Source of the DNA: Microbacteriaceae bacterium PS02068
GTDB taxonomy: Bacteria; Actinomycetota; Actinomycetes; Actinomycetales; Microbacteriaceae
DNA length: 38,329 nt
Assembly (NCBI GenBank): GCA_029959325.1
Contig: JASCPF010000027.1
Coordinates: 1-38,329, forward strand
Direction: 5' to 3'
Part shown: positions 22,832 through 29,497 of the stretch, piece by piece
Position numbering within the stretch: the stretch's first letter is position 1
Layout of the letters: each line of letters begins with the position of its first letter
Program-made: the position numbers and the translations under genes
Notes under the pieces: generated by a model
Seen by the model: only the letters and a program-made list of their open reading frames with translations
Database searches by the model: none
What the model was told of the DNA's origin: nothing

Positions 22832-24430
22832 TCAGGCGGGGGTGACCGAGCGGATGGCGGCGGCGTTGTTGGCGAGGGTGGCCCAGTAGCCGAACACGGC
22901 CACGTCGGTCGCGCCATTGCCGGGGACGATGCCATCGACGCGGATGGGCGTCTCGCCCAGTTCGTAGAACGTGAGCGCCTCCTTTGCGCCGACGATGACC
23001 TTGCCCGAGGTCGCGGCGGGCCGGATAGTGAAGCCGGGGCCGGTGCCCTGTTCGAAGCCGAATCCGGTTTCGAGGTAGGCGAGGATGTCGTCCTTGGGCG
23101 TGAGCAGGATGTCGCGCCACAGGGCGGGGTCCACGAGCGCGTAGGACGGGGCGTTCTCGGTGGCGATGACGCCGAGCGCGCCGTCCACGATGGCGGCGAG
23201 GCCCTTGGAGATGCCCGCGGGGACGGCACCGGGCGCGGTGGTCGTCGCGGCGGCGAGCACGGCGGTGAGGGCCTTGCCGTCCGTCTTGCGCTTGTAGTCC
23301 TCGGTCTGGTTGACGAGGTACGAGGCCACGACTTCCTGGTCGTTGAAGTCGGTGTAGCGGCGGTCGAGGCGGTGGCCCCCTGCGAGGCGCGAGGCGTTGA
23401 CATCGACCGGCTCGGTGTCCACCGGGTTCGAGGGCACTTCCTCGGCGTTGCCGTTGTAGTCGCTCACGGTCGGCGTCTTGCCAGCGACCCAGCGCCAGCC
23501 CTTCATGTTCCACGAGGTGAGCGCGGCGGTCTGGAGCAGGGGAACGATGCGCCGGTTGAACGGGGCACGGGTCCAGAGTTCGCCCAGGTAGCCGCTCTGC
23601 TGCGTGTCCGCGCCGATGGTGACGGTGGTGGGGCCGGAGTGCTGGACCTGTGCGAGGGCGAACAGTTCGCCCGCGCCGCGGTACTCGCGGAGCGCTTCGG
23701 GGTCCTGTCGCGCGATGGCGGAGAACAGGCCGTTGAGGCTCGGGGCGGGCCGGTCCTGCTGGACCTGGCCGGGGACGATGGTGGTGGCGCTCATGAGGGC
23801 GGTTTCCTCTTCCTGGGGTTCGGCCTCGGGGGCCTCGGCGGTGGTGGTGTCGGTCGTGGTGGATTCCACGACGGTCGTCGTGGTGGTCGTGGTGCCGTCG
23901 TCGTCGGTGACGGTTTCGGTGTCGCGGACTCGCTGCCAGGTCACGCCGTGCTCGTCGGTGTAGCGGCTTTCGTCGTGTTCGCTCGTCTCGGCGGAGAACA
24001 GCGCCGCGGATGCGAACGCGCCTTCGGAGGCGATGGAGGCGCCGGTGATGGCCCCGGCGATGGCCTCACGACCCTTGCGCACCAGGCCCTTGATTTCTGC
24101 CGACAGTCGGAGGGGCACGCCGTCCGCCTTGGCCTTGGCTGCGCGCGAGAGCAGGGCGTCACCCTCGGCGGTTCGGGCCACCGAGAACTTGGCGGTGACG
24201 CCCGCGGACGTGGTGGCGAACTCCACACCACGCCCGCGAGGCTCGAACCGGTCATGGTCGTTGTCATACAGGGTGGCGACGGTCGGGTCGGTGGGGACGG
24301 TGAGGCCGGATGCCGCAGTGAACATGACCGGCTCGGTGGTGATGCTCGGGCGGCTCAGTTCGTTGAACGGCACGAGCAGGCCCTCGATGGTGCGGGCCTC
24401 GGTGTCCACGGCGAACAGGTGATTGGTCAT
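22832..24430 (-). CDS. Fused capsid maturation protease and HK97-fold major capsid protein
   Basis: 532 residues in two parts. Residues 1-165 look like a prohead protease (IEGLLVPFNELSRPS, LYDNDHDRFEPRG with a candidate His, LRLSAEIKGL with a candidate Ser). Residues 170-212 are an acidic, Thr-rich linker. Residues 213-532 are the major capsid protein (SLNGLFSAIARQDPEALREY, QQSGYLGELWTRAPFNRRIVPLL, PALWRDILLTPKDDILAYLE). An internal ATG at 23794 begins the capsid part. Start by ATGA overlap with the portal gene. The long upstream extension of the frame is a shadow of the portal gene. Confidence 0.85.
   Translation of the reverse strand: MTNHLFAVDTEARTIEGLLVPFNELSRPSITTEPVMFTAASGLTVPTDPTVATLYDNDHDRFEPRGRGVEFATTSAGVTAKFSVARTAEGDALLSRAAKAKADGVPLRLSAEIKGLVRKGREAIAGAITGASIASEGAFASAALFSAETSEHDESRYTDEHGVTWQRVRDTETVTDDDGTTTTTTTVVESTTTDTTTAEAPEAEPQEEETALMSATTIVPGQVQQDRPAPSLNGLFSAIARQDPEALREYRGAGELFALAQVQHSGPTTVTIGADTQQSGYLGELWTRAPFNRRIVPLLQTAALTSWNMKGWRWVAGKTPTVSDYNGNAEEVPSNPVDTEPVDVNASRLAGGHRLDRRYTDFNDQEVVASYLVNQTEDYKRKTDGKALTAVLAAATTTAPGAVPAGISKGLAAIVDGALGVIATENAPSYALVDPALWRDILLTPKDDILAYLETGFGFEQGTGPGFTIRPAATSGKVIVGAKEALTFYELGETPIRVDGIVPGNGATDVAVFGYWATLANNAAAIRSVTPA
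23792..23815 (-). promoter_or_regulatory. Internal start of the major capsid protein
   Basis: On the minus strand a purine run with GAGGAAA lies about 8 nt before an in-frame ATG (23794-23792), giving MSATTIVPGQ and a free 320-residue capsid protein. It sits right at the end of the acidic linker, where a separate capsid gene would begin. Confidence 0.55.
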
Positions 24431-25524
24431 GCGGTGGCCTCCAGGGCGGGCGCGGCGTCCCGCGGGGCGGTCGCGCCGTAGGGGTCGTTGGGGGTGGCGG
24501 TGAGGTTGGAGCGGTTGAACCGGATGCACTTTCCTGCGCCAGCCACGTCGGCCTCGGAGAGGCGGGCCTCGAACGGCACGAGCCAGTACTCCAGGTCGTC
24601 CACGAGCGCGTTGCGGTCGCCTTCCTGGGTGACGTAGGTGAGCGATGAGGTGGCGGTGGAGCCGTCCACGTAGGAAACGGGAAGGTTCATGTGGTTGGCG
24701 ATGTCGATGCGGGCGGCGTTGCGGCCCTCGTTGAACAGGTCGGCCTTGGCCTCGCCCATCGCTTTGACGTCGAACTTGGCCGAGACGAAAGCCACGGCAC
24801 CGTTCGGGGCGGTGCGAGCTGCGGCGAACGAATCCACGACAGCCTTGGCTTCCGGCTCGGTCGCCCCGCCGAGTTCCTTCTCGCTGATGACGATGAGAGG
24901 GATGGGGTTGCGGACGCGACCGACCCAGGCGCGTTCCATGTGTCGCCATCCGCGGATCGAGTCCTGTGCGGATTCGAGCAGGCCGTCATCGGGGCCAGCG
25001 AACAGGACGACGGTGGAGGCGTCATCCACGGGAACCCAGATGATGCCGGTGGTGGCGTTGCCGATGCCGATGGAGACACCGGTGGGAGATGTCTGGTCGA
25101 ACTTCCAGCGGCTGCGCTCAATGTAGTCGGCGTCGGTGATCGCCCCTGCGTCGTCGCGGGTGACGCTCCAGAGCGCCCAGCCGCTGAACAGCACGTCATC
25201 GAGCGCCGAGGCGAACCGATACCAGGGCGTCGTGGCGATGCTGTCGGTGCGGCTGAGCCATTCGGGCTGTGTCTCGTCGGCCACGAACTTGCCGTTGATG
25301 ACCTGGCCGAGTTCCATGGGGAGGTCAGCGAGACGCCCGAGGATGACGGCGCGGCCACGCTTGACCGGCGCGACCCGCATGGCAACGGCTCGGGTCACGA
25401 GTTCGGCGTCGTCGGCCCCGGCGAGATCCTTGTACACGAGGGCCTGGAGGTGCGACGACGGCACGCTCCAGGGGAACATGAAGCCGGGGAGCAGGGCCGA
25501 GACGGCGTTAGTGAGGCGTGACAT
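24427..25524 (-). CDS. Portal protein
   Basis: 365 residues, short for a portal. Recognisable parts are the N-terminal LQALVYKDLAGADDAELVTRAVAMRVAPVKRGR, WYRFASALDDVLFSGWALW, DDGLLESAQDSIRGWRHMERAW and NHMNLPVSYVDGSTATSSLTYVTQEGDRNALVDDLEYW. It forms the dodecameric DNA gate at one capsid vertex. It follows TerL and its stop overlaps the capsid-fusion start (ATGA). A 60-bp gap upstream contains a palindrome and a DnaA-box-like sequence. Confidence 0.85.
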   Translation of the reverse strand: MSRLTNAVSALLPGFMFPWSVPSSHLQALVYKDLAGADDAELVTRAVAMRVAPVKRGRAVILGRLADLPMELGQVINGKFVADETQPEWLSRTDSIATTPWYRFASALDDVLFSGWALWSVTRDDAGAITDADYIERSRWKFDQTSPTGVSIGIGNATTGIIWVPVDDASTVVLFAGPDDGLLESAQDSIRGWRHMERAWVGRVRNPIPLIVISEKELGGATEPEAKAVVDSFAAARTAPNGAVAFVSAKFDVKAMGEAKADLFNEGRNAARIDIANHMNLPVSYVDGSTATSSLTYVTQEGDRNALVDDLEYWLVPFEARLSEADVAGAGKCIRFNRSNLTATPNDPYGATAPRDAAPALEATA

Positions 25525-25550
25525 CGGTGGGAACGTTAGGCCGATTCTTT

Positions 25551-25579
25551 GTAGATTGTCTACTTGAGTCTGTGGATAA
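25551..25579. promoter_or_regulatory. Palindrome and perfect DnaA-box sequence between terL and portal
   Basis: GTAGATTGTCTAC (25551-25563) is a 13-nt perfect dyad. TGTGGATAA (25571-25579) is the exact complement of the consensus DnaA box TTATCCACA. Both lie in the only A+T-rich gap of the structural operon. The gap may also hold a promoter for the portal and later genes. Function is not shown by sequence alone. Confidence 0.4.
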
Positions 25580-25584
25580 CTCTG

Positions 25585-27204
25585 TCAGTCGGCCACAACG
25601 ATGGACCCGAAATGCTGAGCGGGCGCGGTCGTCGGCAGGGCATGGATCGCGGCAGCTGCGGCCTCCAGGGGCGTGATTTCCTGGGCGGGGTCGGTGTCGT
25701 CGGGCACGCCGAGCAGGCGCATTTTTCCAGGCCGGTAGACGGCGAGGGCGGCGGCGGCGTCTAGCGGTTCCTGTGCCCAGTGGTCGATGGTTCCGTGCTC
25801 GATGCCGTTGAGCAGGGCCGCGGTCGCCACGGACTTGTCGGCCATGCTCATCGGGGTGGACTGCACTCGGGGTCGGGCGATCCGTCCGAGGCGTTCCACG
25901 ATGGCGCGTTCCTGTGGGGCGTTGTCGTAGGTGACCGGGAGCCGGTGCGTGCGGGCGAGGTCGCGGAGCACGTACTCCAGGCGCGCGTTTCCCTGCTGGT
26001 GGTGGACGATCTTGAACGCCATGCGTGGCGGTATGTCGTCGCCCTCCAGCGACATCGCTGCGGCCACGAGGTCACCGGGCGCGGCGTCGAGTAGCCACGC
26101 GAGGGCGATGGACGCCCACGCACCACCGGGGTGGACGGCGAACGCCAGCGACATCGGCGTGACGCCGGTCGGGATCGCACTGTCGAGGCGGGTGTTCTCC
26201 CATGCGGTCAGCGATACGGCGGTGTCGTTGCCCGCCGCGCGACCGAAATGGCCGCAGTATTCGAGGCCGAACCGGGCCGGGCCGAGCAAATGGTAGTTCC
26301 GCTTGATCTGTTCCAGGGTGGTGAGGCCGTCGAGGCCGGGGTGTATCGCGTCGATGATCGGCCCCACGGTGTCCCACGAGGTGAGGGCGTCGTCGTTGAA
26401 GTCGTCGGGCACGCCGTAGCGGAGTCGGCCGGCTGCGGGGTCATGGAGCGCGGCCCAGAAGTGGGAGCCGTCTCGGTAGTGGCCACCGGTCCCGGCGTAC
26501 ACGAGCTGCGCACCCGCGCCGCGGGTGTCGAACGAGGGGACGACGGCACCCACGATGTCATCCCACATGTCAGGCTCGGCCTCGCCACCCTCGTCCATCA
26601 CGAGCACGTCGTAGGCACCTGATCGCACGTCGTCACCGTTGGGCGACAGGATGGCGAGTTTGGAGCCGTTGGGGAACTCCAGGCCCATCGAGCCGTTGGA
26701 CTCGTTGACCTTGACGGGTCGGGTCGGCTTGTCGCGCCACTTGCGGTAGATCGGGTCGCGCACGTCGAGTTTGAAGCGCTCGTTCGCTTTCTTCGCGGTC
26801 GTGAGCATGGTGTAGCCCGCCATGTAGACGGGGCGCATGTAGCACCGACCGATGAGGATGCACCAGACGCTCGTGGTCTTGGCCGACCGGCGAGGCTCCA
26901 GAGCGGCGTTCACGAATCGCTCGGCGGCAAGCACGTCGGCGGTGCGGAGCATCTGCGGTTGGAGGTTGCCGAGCAGGGAGCCGCCGAGGCGGGGCGGCAC
27001 GAGTTTGTCGAGCACCCACGCGCCAACCAGGAACTCAGCCCGAGCCTGGTAACTCGTGACTAGTTCGGACTCATCGAGGGGTGACCGGCCCGAGTCGCGG
27101 AGCGCGATCCATGCGGCCTCATCGAGCAACGGGTGCGCGGATACCTCGTCGGGCAGCTGCGCACCGTCCCAGTCGGTCGGGGCCTGCGGGTCGTGCTCGG
27201 TCAT
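25585..27204 (-). CDS. terL: Terminase large subunit
   Basis: 539 residues. ATPase domain: a variant Walker A EPRRSAKTT (103-111) and Walker B VLVMDEGGE with D204-E205. The nuclease domain follows from about 330, with acidic residues in LAFAVHPGG, YDNAPQERAIVERLGR and SMADKSVATAALLNGIEHG. It cuts and pumps phage DNA into the prohead. No small terminase is recognisable next to it; an HNH gene lies immediately upstream, an arrangement seen in HK97-type cos phages. The gap 27205-27282 holds a CCTGATCAGG palindrome beside a G-run. Confidence 0.92.
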   Translation of the reverse strand: MTEHDPQAPTDWDGAQLPDEVSAHPLLDEAAWIALRDSGRSPLDESELVTSYQARAEFLVGAWVLDKLVPPRLGGSLLGNLQPQMLRTADVLAAERFVNAALEPRRSAKTTSVWCILIGRCYMRPVYMAGYTMLTTAKKANERFKLDVRDPIYRKWRDKPTRPVKVNESNGSMGLEFPNGSKLAILSPNGDDVRSGAYDVLVMDEGGEAEPDMWDDIVGAVVPSFDTRGAGAQLVYAGTGGHYRDGSHFWAALHDPAAGRLRYGVPDDFNDDALTSWDTVGPIIDAIHPGLDGLTTLEQIKRNYHLLGPARFGLEYCGHFGRAAGNDTAVSLTAWENTRLDSAIPTGVTPMSLAFAVHPGGAWASIALAWLLDAAPGDLVAAAMSLEGDDIPPRMAFKIVHHQQGNARLEYVLRDLARTHRLPVTYDNAPQERAIVERLGRIARPRVQSTPMSMADKSVATAALLNGIEHGTIDHWAQEPLDAAAALAVYRPGKMRLLGVPDDTDPAQEITPLEAAAAAIHALPTTAPAQHFGSIVVAD

Positions 27205-27282
27205 GGTGGTGTTGTCCTGATCAGGGGGGGGATTTTGCTGCCAGCGGCGGTAGTGATGGGCGCGACTCTCAAAGACTCGCCG

Positions 27283-27603
27283 TCACACCGGCCAGACTCG
27301 GACGCGCTCGGCTGGGACGGTGGGTGTGTGTCGTGCATTCGCGATGCGAGCGCCGACTCGGCCACCGGTGGCGCGGTTGCCTGGGCAGATGCCCGGTATC
27401 TCGTGGCGGTGCTCGGGTGACAGGTTGCCGATGGCGTGGCTCGGGCCTCGCATGTGGCCTACGTCGTAGCGCATCCCTGGTGTGATGGCGCGGCGACAGC
27501 GCCAGCACGGCACGGCATCGCCTCGGCGGTGGGCGGATGCGACGCGGTCGCGAATGGTGCGGGCGTTGCGCCGGTACTCGGGGTCTTGATGCTTGGCGCT
27601 CAC
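27283..27603 (-). CDS. HNH endonuclease
   Basis: 106 residues. Zinc-binding CWRCRRAITPGMRYDVGHMRG holds the first Cys pair and the HNH Asp-x-Gly-His core; LSPEHRHEIPGICPGNRATGGR supplies the second half with His and Asn. Phage HNH proteins beside TerL take part in DNA cutting during packaging. The GTG at 27603 (MSAKHQDPEYRRNARTI) comes 4 nt after the preceding stop; an ATG at 27660 would add a low-complexity Gly/Ser leader overlapping that gene and is less likely. Confidence 0.85.
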   Translation of the reverse strand: MSAKHQDPEYRRNARTIRDRVASAHRRGDAVPCWRCRRAITPGMRYDVGHMRGPSHAIGNLSPEHRHEIPGICPGNRATGGRVGARIANARHTPTVPAERVRVWPV

Positions 27604-27607
27604 CCCC

Positions 27608-27928
27608 TCACCACCGCCCGACCATGCCGACCGCTCGGAGGCGCGCACGCTCGAGGGCACAGGTGATCGCGCCGCGCCATGTGAGATGCTGGCAGATGTC
27701 GTGCGGCCCGTATCCGTAGAGGACTACCCAGAAGTAGCCGAGGTATTCGCGCTCGACACGGATGCGCGGCGCGGTCGCGGGGACGGCGGTGGGCTGCGCC
27801 GGTTCCATCCAGGTCGAGGGCACGGCGGTGTGTGCGCCCTGGAGTTCGTGAATGAGGATCGAGGGCGTCTCGGTCGCGAGCGATGCACCACAGGCGCACT
27901 CGGCTACGAACATGGCTGTGGTGGTCAT
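27608..27928 (-). CDS. Early phage protein with a CxC motif
   Basis: 106 residues: MTTTAMFVAECACGASLATE with a CxC pair at the N-terminus, a His/Leu helix, a Pro-rich middle and a C-terminal domain LGYFWVVLYGYGPHDICQHL. Start fixed by ATGA overlap with the preceding short gene. Not recognised. Confidence 0.6.
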   Translation of the reverse strand: MTTTAMFVAECACGASLATETPSILIHELQGAHTAVPSTWMEPAQPTAVPATAPRIRVEREYLGYFWVVLYGYGPHDICQHLTWRGAITCALERARLRAVGMVGRW

Positions 27929-28021
27929 CGGCTGTTCCATTTCTGGGTGAGGTAGATCGCGGTGAGGATCGCGCCGATGCTGAGCGCGATGGGGCATGGG
28001 GATGGTGTCGGGGTTGATCAT
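27925..28021 (-). pseudogene. Tiny membrane-protein gene interrupted by one extra C
   Basis: The ATG at 28021 overlaps the previous stop (ATGA) and reads MINPDTIPM, then goes out of frame at ATG-CCCC-ATC (C-run at 27994-27991). Skipping one C gives PIALSIGAILTAIYLTQKWNSR and a stop that overlaps the next start by ATGA. The intact product would be 31 residues with one membrane helix. Either a sequencing indel, a real mutation or a +1 frameshift site. Confidence 0.6.
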
Positions 28022-28296
28022 CGGCGGATGCCTCGACCGATGTGGGCGGCGTGTGCGGGTAGGTACTCGGTCGCGGCGTCGATGCTCTGGAGCGTGCCGT
28101 CGAGTTCTGTCTCGCCGTCCTCGATGAGTCGGGTGCGCCAGCCGTCGAGGTCGTGGGCGATGGCTCGGCACTGTTTCGCCGTCTCGGGCATGGCCGAGCG
28201 GTCGGCGGTCTTGGCGAGTACTCGGGCGGCGTCGATGAGGTCGGTGGCTTCGGTCACGGCTGAGAGCACGGCGTGGGTGGGTCGTGGCGTGGTCAT
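28018..28296 (-). CDS. Small helical early phage protein
   Basis: 92 residues, helical (LSAVTEATDLIDAARVLAKT, TAKQCRAIAHDLDGWRTRLI). ATGA overlaps at both ends place it in the coupled early operon. Its helical pattern resembles that of the next gene upstream, but clear homology cannot be seen by eye. Function unknown. Confidence 0.68.
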   Translation of the reverse strand: MTTPRPTHAVLSAVTEATDLIDAARVLAKTADRSAMPETAKQCRAIAHDLDGWRTRLIEDGETELDGTLQSIDAATEYLPAHAAHIGRGIRR

Positions 28297-28511
28297 GCGG
28301 TCATCTCGTCGGCCAGGGCGTCGAGCGCGGCGGCGAGCAGTTGGCGGAGCACCACGGCATCCATGGACCAGAGGCGCATGGCGACATCGAGGGCGAGCGT
28401 TCCCGCGAGGTCGTCGTTTCCTGCTGCGAGGTGTTCGCGGGCGTCGGTGGTCCCGGCCACCAAGTCCGCGAGGGCTGATGCCGCGTCGTCGCGGGTGATG
28501 GTGGTGCTCAT
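28293..28511 (-). CDS. Small acidic helical early phage protein
   Basis: 72 residues, Ala/Leu/Asp-rich (ASALADLVAGTTDAREHLAA, VAMRLWSMDAVVLRQLLAAA). ATGA overlaps with both neighbours. Not recognised; acidic small early proteins of phages often bind host regulators, but nothing in the sequence shows this. Confidence 0.68.
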   Translation of the reverse strand: MSTTITRDDAASALADLVAGTTDAREHLAAGNDDLAGTLALDVAMRLWSMDAVVLRQLLAAALDALADEMTA

Positions 28512-28660
28512 GTGGTGGGTTCCTGTTCGTTCGTCGTGCGGGTGGTCTTTTCGCGGGCTTGTCGGTAGATGACTCCCTGCTTGTTGATCAGGCGTCCGTC
28601 GTCTCGGTATCCGCATCCACACCACCCGCTCACGGGGTCGAAGTTGTGTGCGTGGGGCAT
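28508..28660 (-). CDS. Small CxC early phage protein
   Basis: 50 residues starting MPHAHNFDPVSGWCGCGYRD, with NKQGVIYRQAREKTT and a polar C-terminus. The WCGCGYRDDGR segment, together with the two His residues near the start, could bind zinc. First gene of the leftward operon; stop overlaps the next start by ATGA. The ribosome site is modest (GGGA before the ATG). Confidence 0.65.
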   Translation of the reverse strand: MPHAHNFDPVSGWCGCGYRDDGRLINKQGVIYRQAREKTTRTTNEQEPTT

Positions 28661-29134
28661 GTTCCCGTCGTCCCTGCTTGATGGTGAAGGTTGGTGAGGT
28701 GGGTGCCCCCCCCTATGCGTGAGAGCACGGGAGGGGACACTCGGGGCTGCTTGACGGAGCCAGGCTGGAGCCTTGGAGTGCTCGAATGGTTAGTTCGACA
28801 CGGACGGGAGATGAGGCGACGGGCTGGAGGTGAAGGGATGGGGCCGCGCCCGGTCATGCCTTTACCGCGGCCCCGTCGTCTCTCGGGTTGCATCTTGTTT
28901 CGCGGAGCGCATCCCGCGTGTCTCCCGGTCCGTCTCGTGGCGGCGGGTGGTCGGCCTAGAATCGGCCTGGGTCATCCCCTCGTTAGCCCCTGGTCACCCA
29001 GGGGCACATATGCCTCTTGTAGCGTGATGCATTGATTTGTCGCACAAAGGCACGAAAGCAGACGCGACACGCGGATACGTGTATTTGGCGCGGCGTGTCG
29101 CGATATGTAGCACGAAGGCTCTATGCTCGGCGTC
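28661..29134. promoter_or_regulatory. Divergent control region between the early operon and repressor
   Basis: No convincing gene is seen in these 474 bp. They hold: a hairpin GGGGCCGCG/CGCGGCCCC (28840-28848, 28866-28874); a perfect 8-bp dyad GCCCCTGG-TCAC-CCAGGGGC (28986-29005); and a 10-bp perfect inverted repeat CGCGACACGC/GCGTGTCGCG (29063-29072, 29093-29102) enclosing ATACGTGTAT. A TATGCT box (29122-29127) lies 7 nt before the repressor ATG, so a leaderless repressor mRNA is possible. The leftward promoter should lie around 29000-29060. Confidence 0.55.
29063..29102. promoter_or_regulatory. Candidate repressor operator
   Basis: Perfect 10-bp arms CGCGACACGC and GCGTGTCGCG separated by 20 bp, with a smaller ATAC-GT-GTAT dyad in the middle. 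It lies about 35 bp upstream of the repressor start, between the divergent promoters, the usual place for operators of an XRE-type repressor. Confidence 0.5.
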
Positions 29135-29377
29135 ATGAGCACAATCACCGTTACGGGTCTTAGCCTGGCGAAGAGGCTGCGCGCCGCTCGCCTGCTGGCC
29201 GACATGGAACAGGCCGACATCGCGACCGCTATTGGCGTCTCGCGCTCGACAGTGAGCGGATGGGAGCAGGGCCGCACCGAGCCAGGCGCGTCCTATTTCG
29301 TGCGCTGGGCGGCGGTCACCGGTCAGTCACTCGATTGGCTGGCCGAGGGCGTGGGCGTACACGGATCAGAAGGTTAG
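29135..29377 (+). CDS. Immunity repressor (XRE-type HTH), prophage form truncated in attR
   Basis: 80 residues. A standard XRE helix-turn-helix: LAKRLRAARLLADMEQADIA, TAIGVSRSTVSGWEQGRTEP, then VTGQSLDWLAEG. It is divergent from the leftward early operon, as expected for the lysogeny repressor. The last six codons and the TAG lie at or in attR; the A of TAG is the only base that differs from attL. In the joined phage genome TAG becomes TGG and the frame adds 71 residues. So this is probably the active, shortened lysogen form. An in-frame ATG at 29123 is upstream of the likely mRNA start. Confidence 0.85.
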   Translation: MSTITVTGLSLAKRLRAARLLADMEQADIATAIGVSRSTVSGWEQGRTEPGASYFVRWAAVTGQSLDWLAEGVGVHGSEG

Positions 29378-29401
29378 GGGTTCGAGTCCCTTCGGGCGCA
29401 C
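29361..29401 (+). other. attR: attR
   Basis: 41 bp identical to 13480-13520 except A at 29376 (G in attL). It looks like the 3' half of tRNA-Arg without a 5' half. The right flank is host DNA, including the strong terminator that originally followed the tRNA. Confidence 0.92.
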
Positions 29402-29419
29402 ACTGTGTTGAGACAGTAA

Positions 29420-29449
29420 CGAAAGCCCGCGGATCTCCGCGGGCTTTCG
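29420..29449 (+). terminator. Strong intrinsic terminator, original tRNA-Arg terminator
   Basis: 13-bp perfect arms CGAAAGCCCGCGG (29420-29432) and CCGCGGGCTTTCG (29437-29449) with an ATCT loop. It lies 19 nt past attR. Before integration it followed the tRNA; now it would end the repressor transcript. Confidence 0.85.
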
Positions 29450-29497
29450 TGTTACTGGTGACGGATCGATCTCAGCGCGATCGTGTGCGACTGGGTG

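Larger units (their letters stand above)
13480..29401. mobile_element. Small integrated siphovirus-like prophage in tRNA-Arg(ACG)
   Basis: Bounded by 41-bp att repeats with one mismatch and about 15.9 kb long. It carries integrase, repressor, HNH, TerL, portal, protease-capsid fusion, tail genes with a tape measure, an M23 lysin and holin-like membrane proteins, so it may be complete. Genes are tightly packed, many with ATGA, GTGA or TAATG overlaps. The rightward block (13.7-15.8 kb plus the repressor) and the long leftward block are as expected for a circular genome joined at attP. The small size with a long-tail gene set recalls the roughly 17-kb Microbacterium siphophages, although relationship was not tested. 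Confidence 0.93.

Noticed and set aside
24431..24949. Upstream extension of the protease-capsid frame
   Set aside because: It overlaps the portal gene out of frame; the ATGA junction at 24427-24430 gives the start.
28840..28874. GGGGCCGCG/CGCGGCCCC hairpin as a terminator
   Set aside because: No T-run on either side and no gene clearly ends there; left as an unexplained dyad in the control region.
28630..28893. 87-residue minus-strand frame before the early operon
   Set aside because: Pro/Arg/Ser low complexity, overlaps the coupled 50-residue gene, and lies in the control region.
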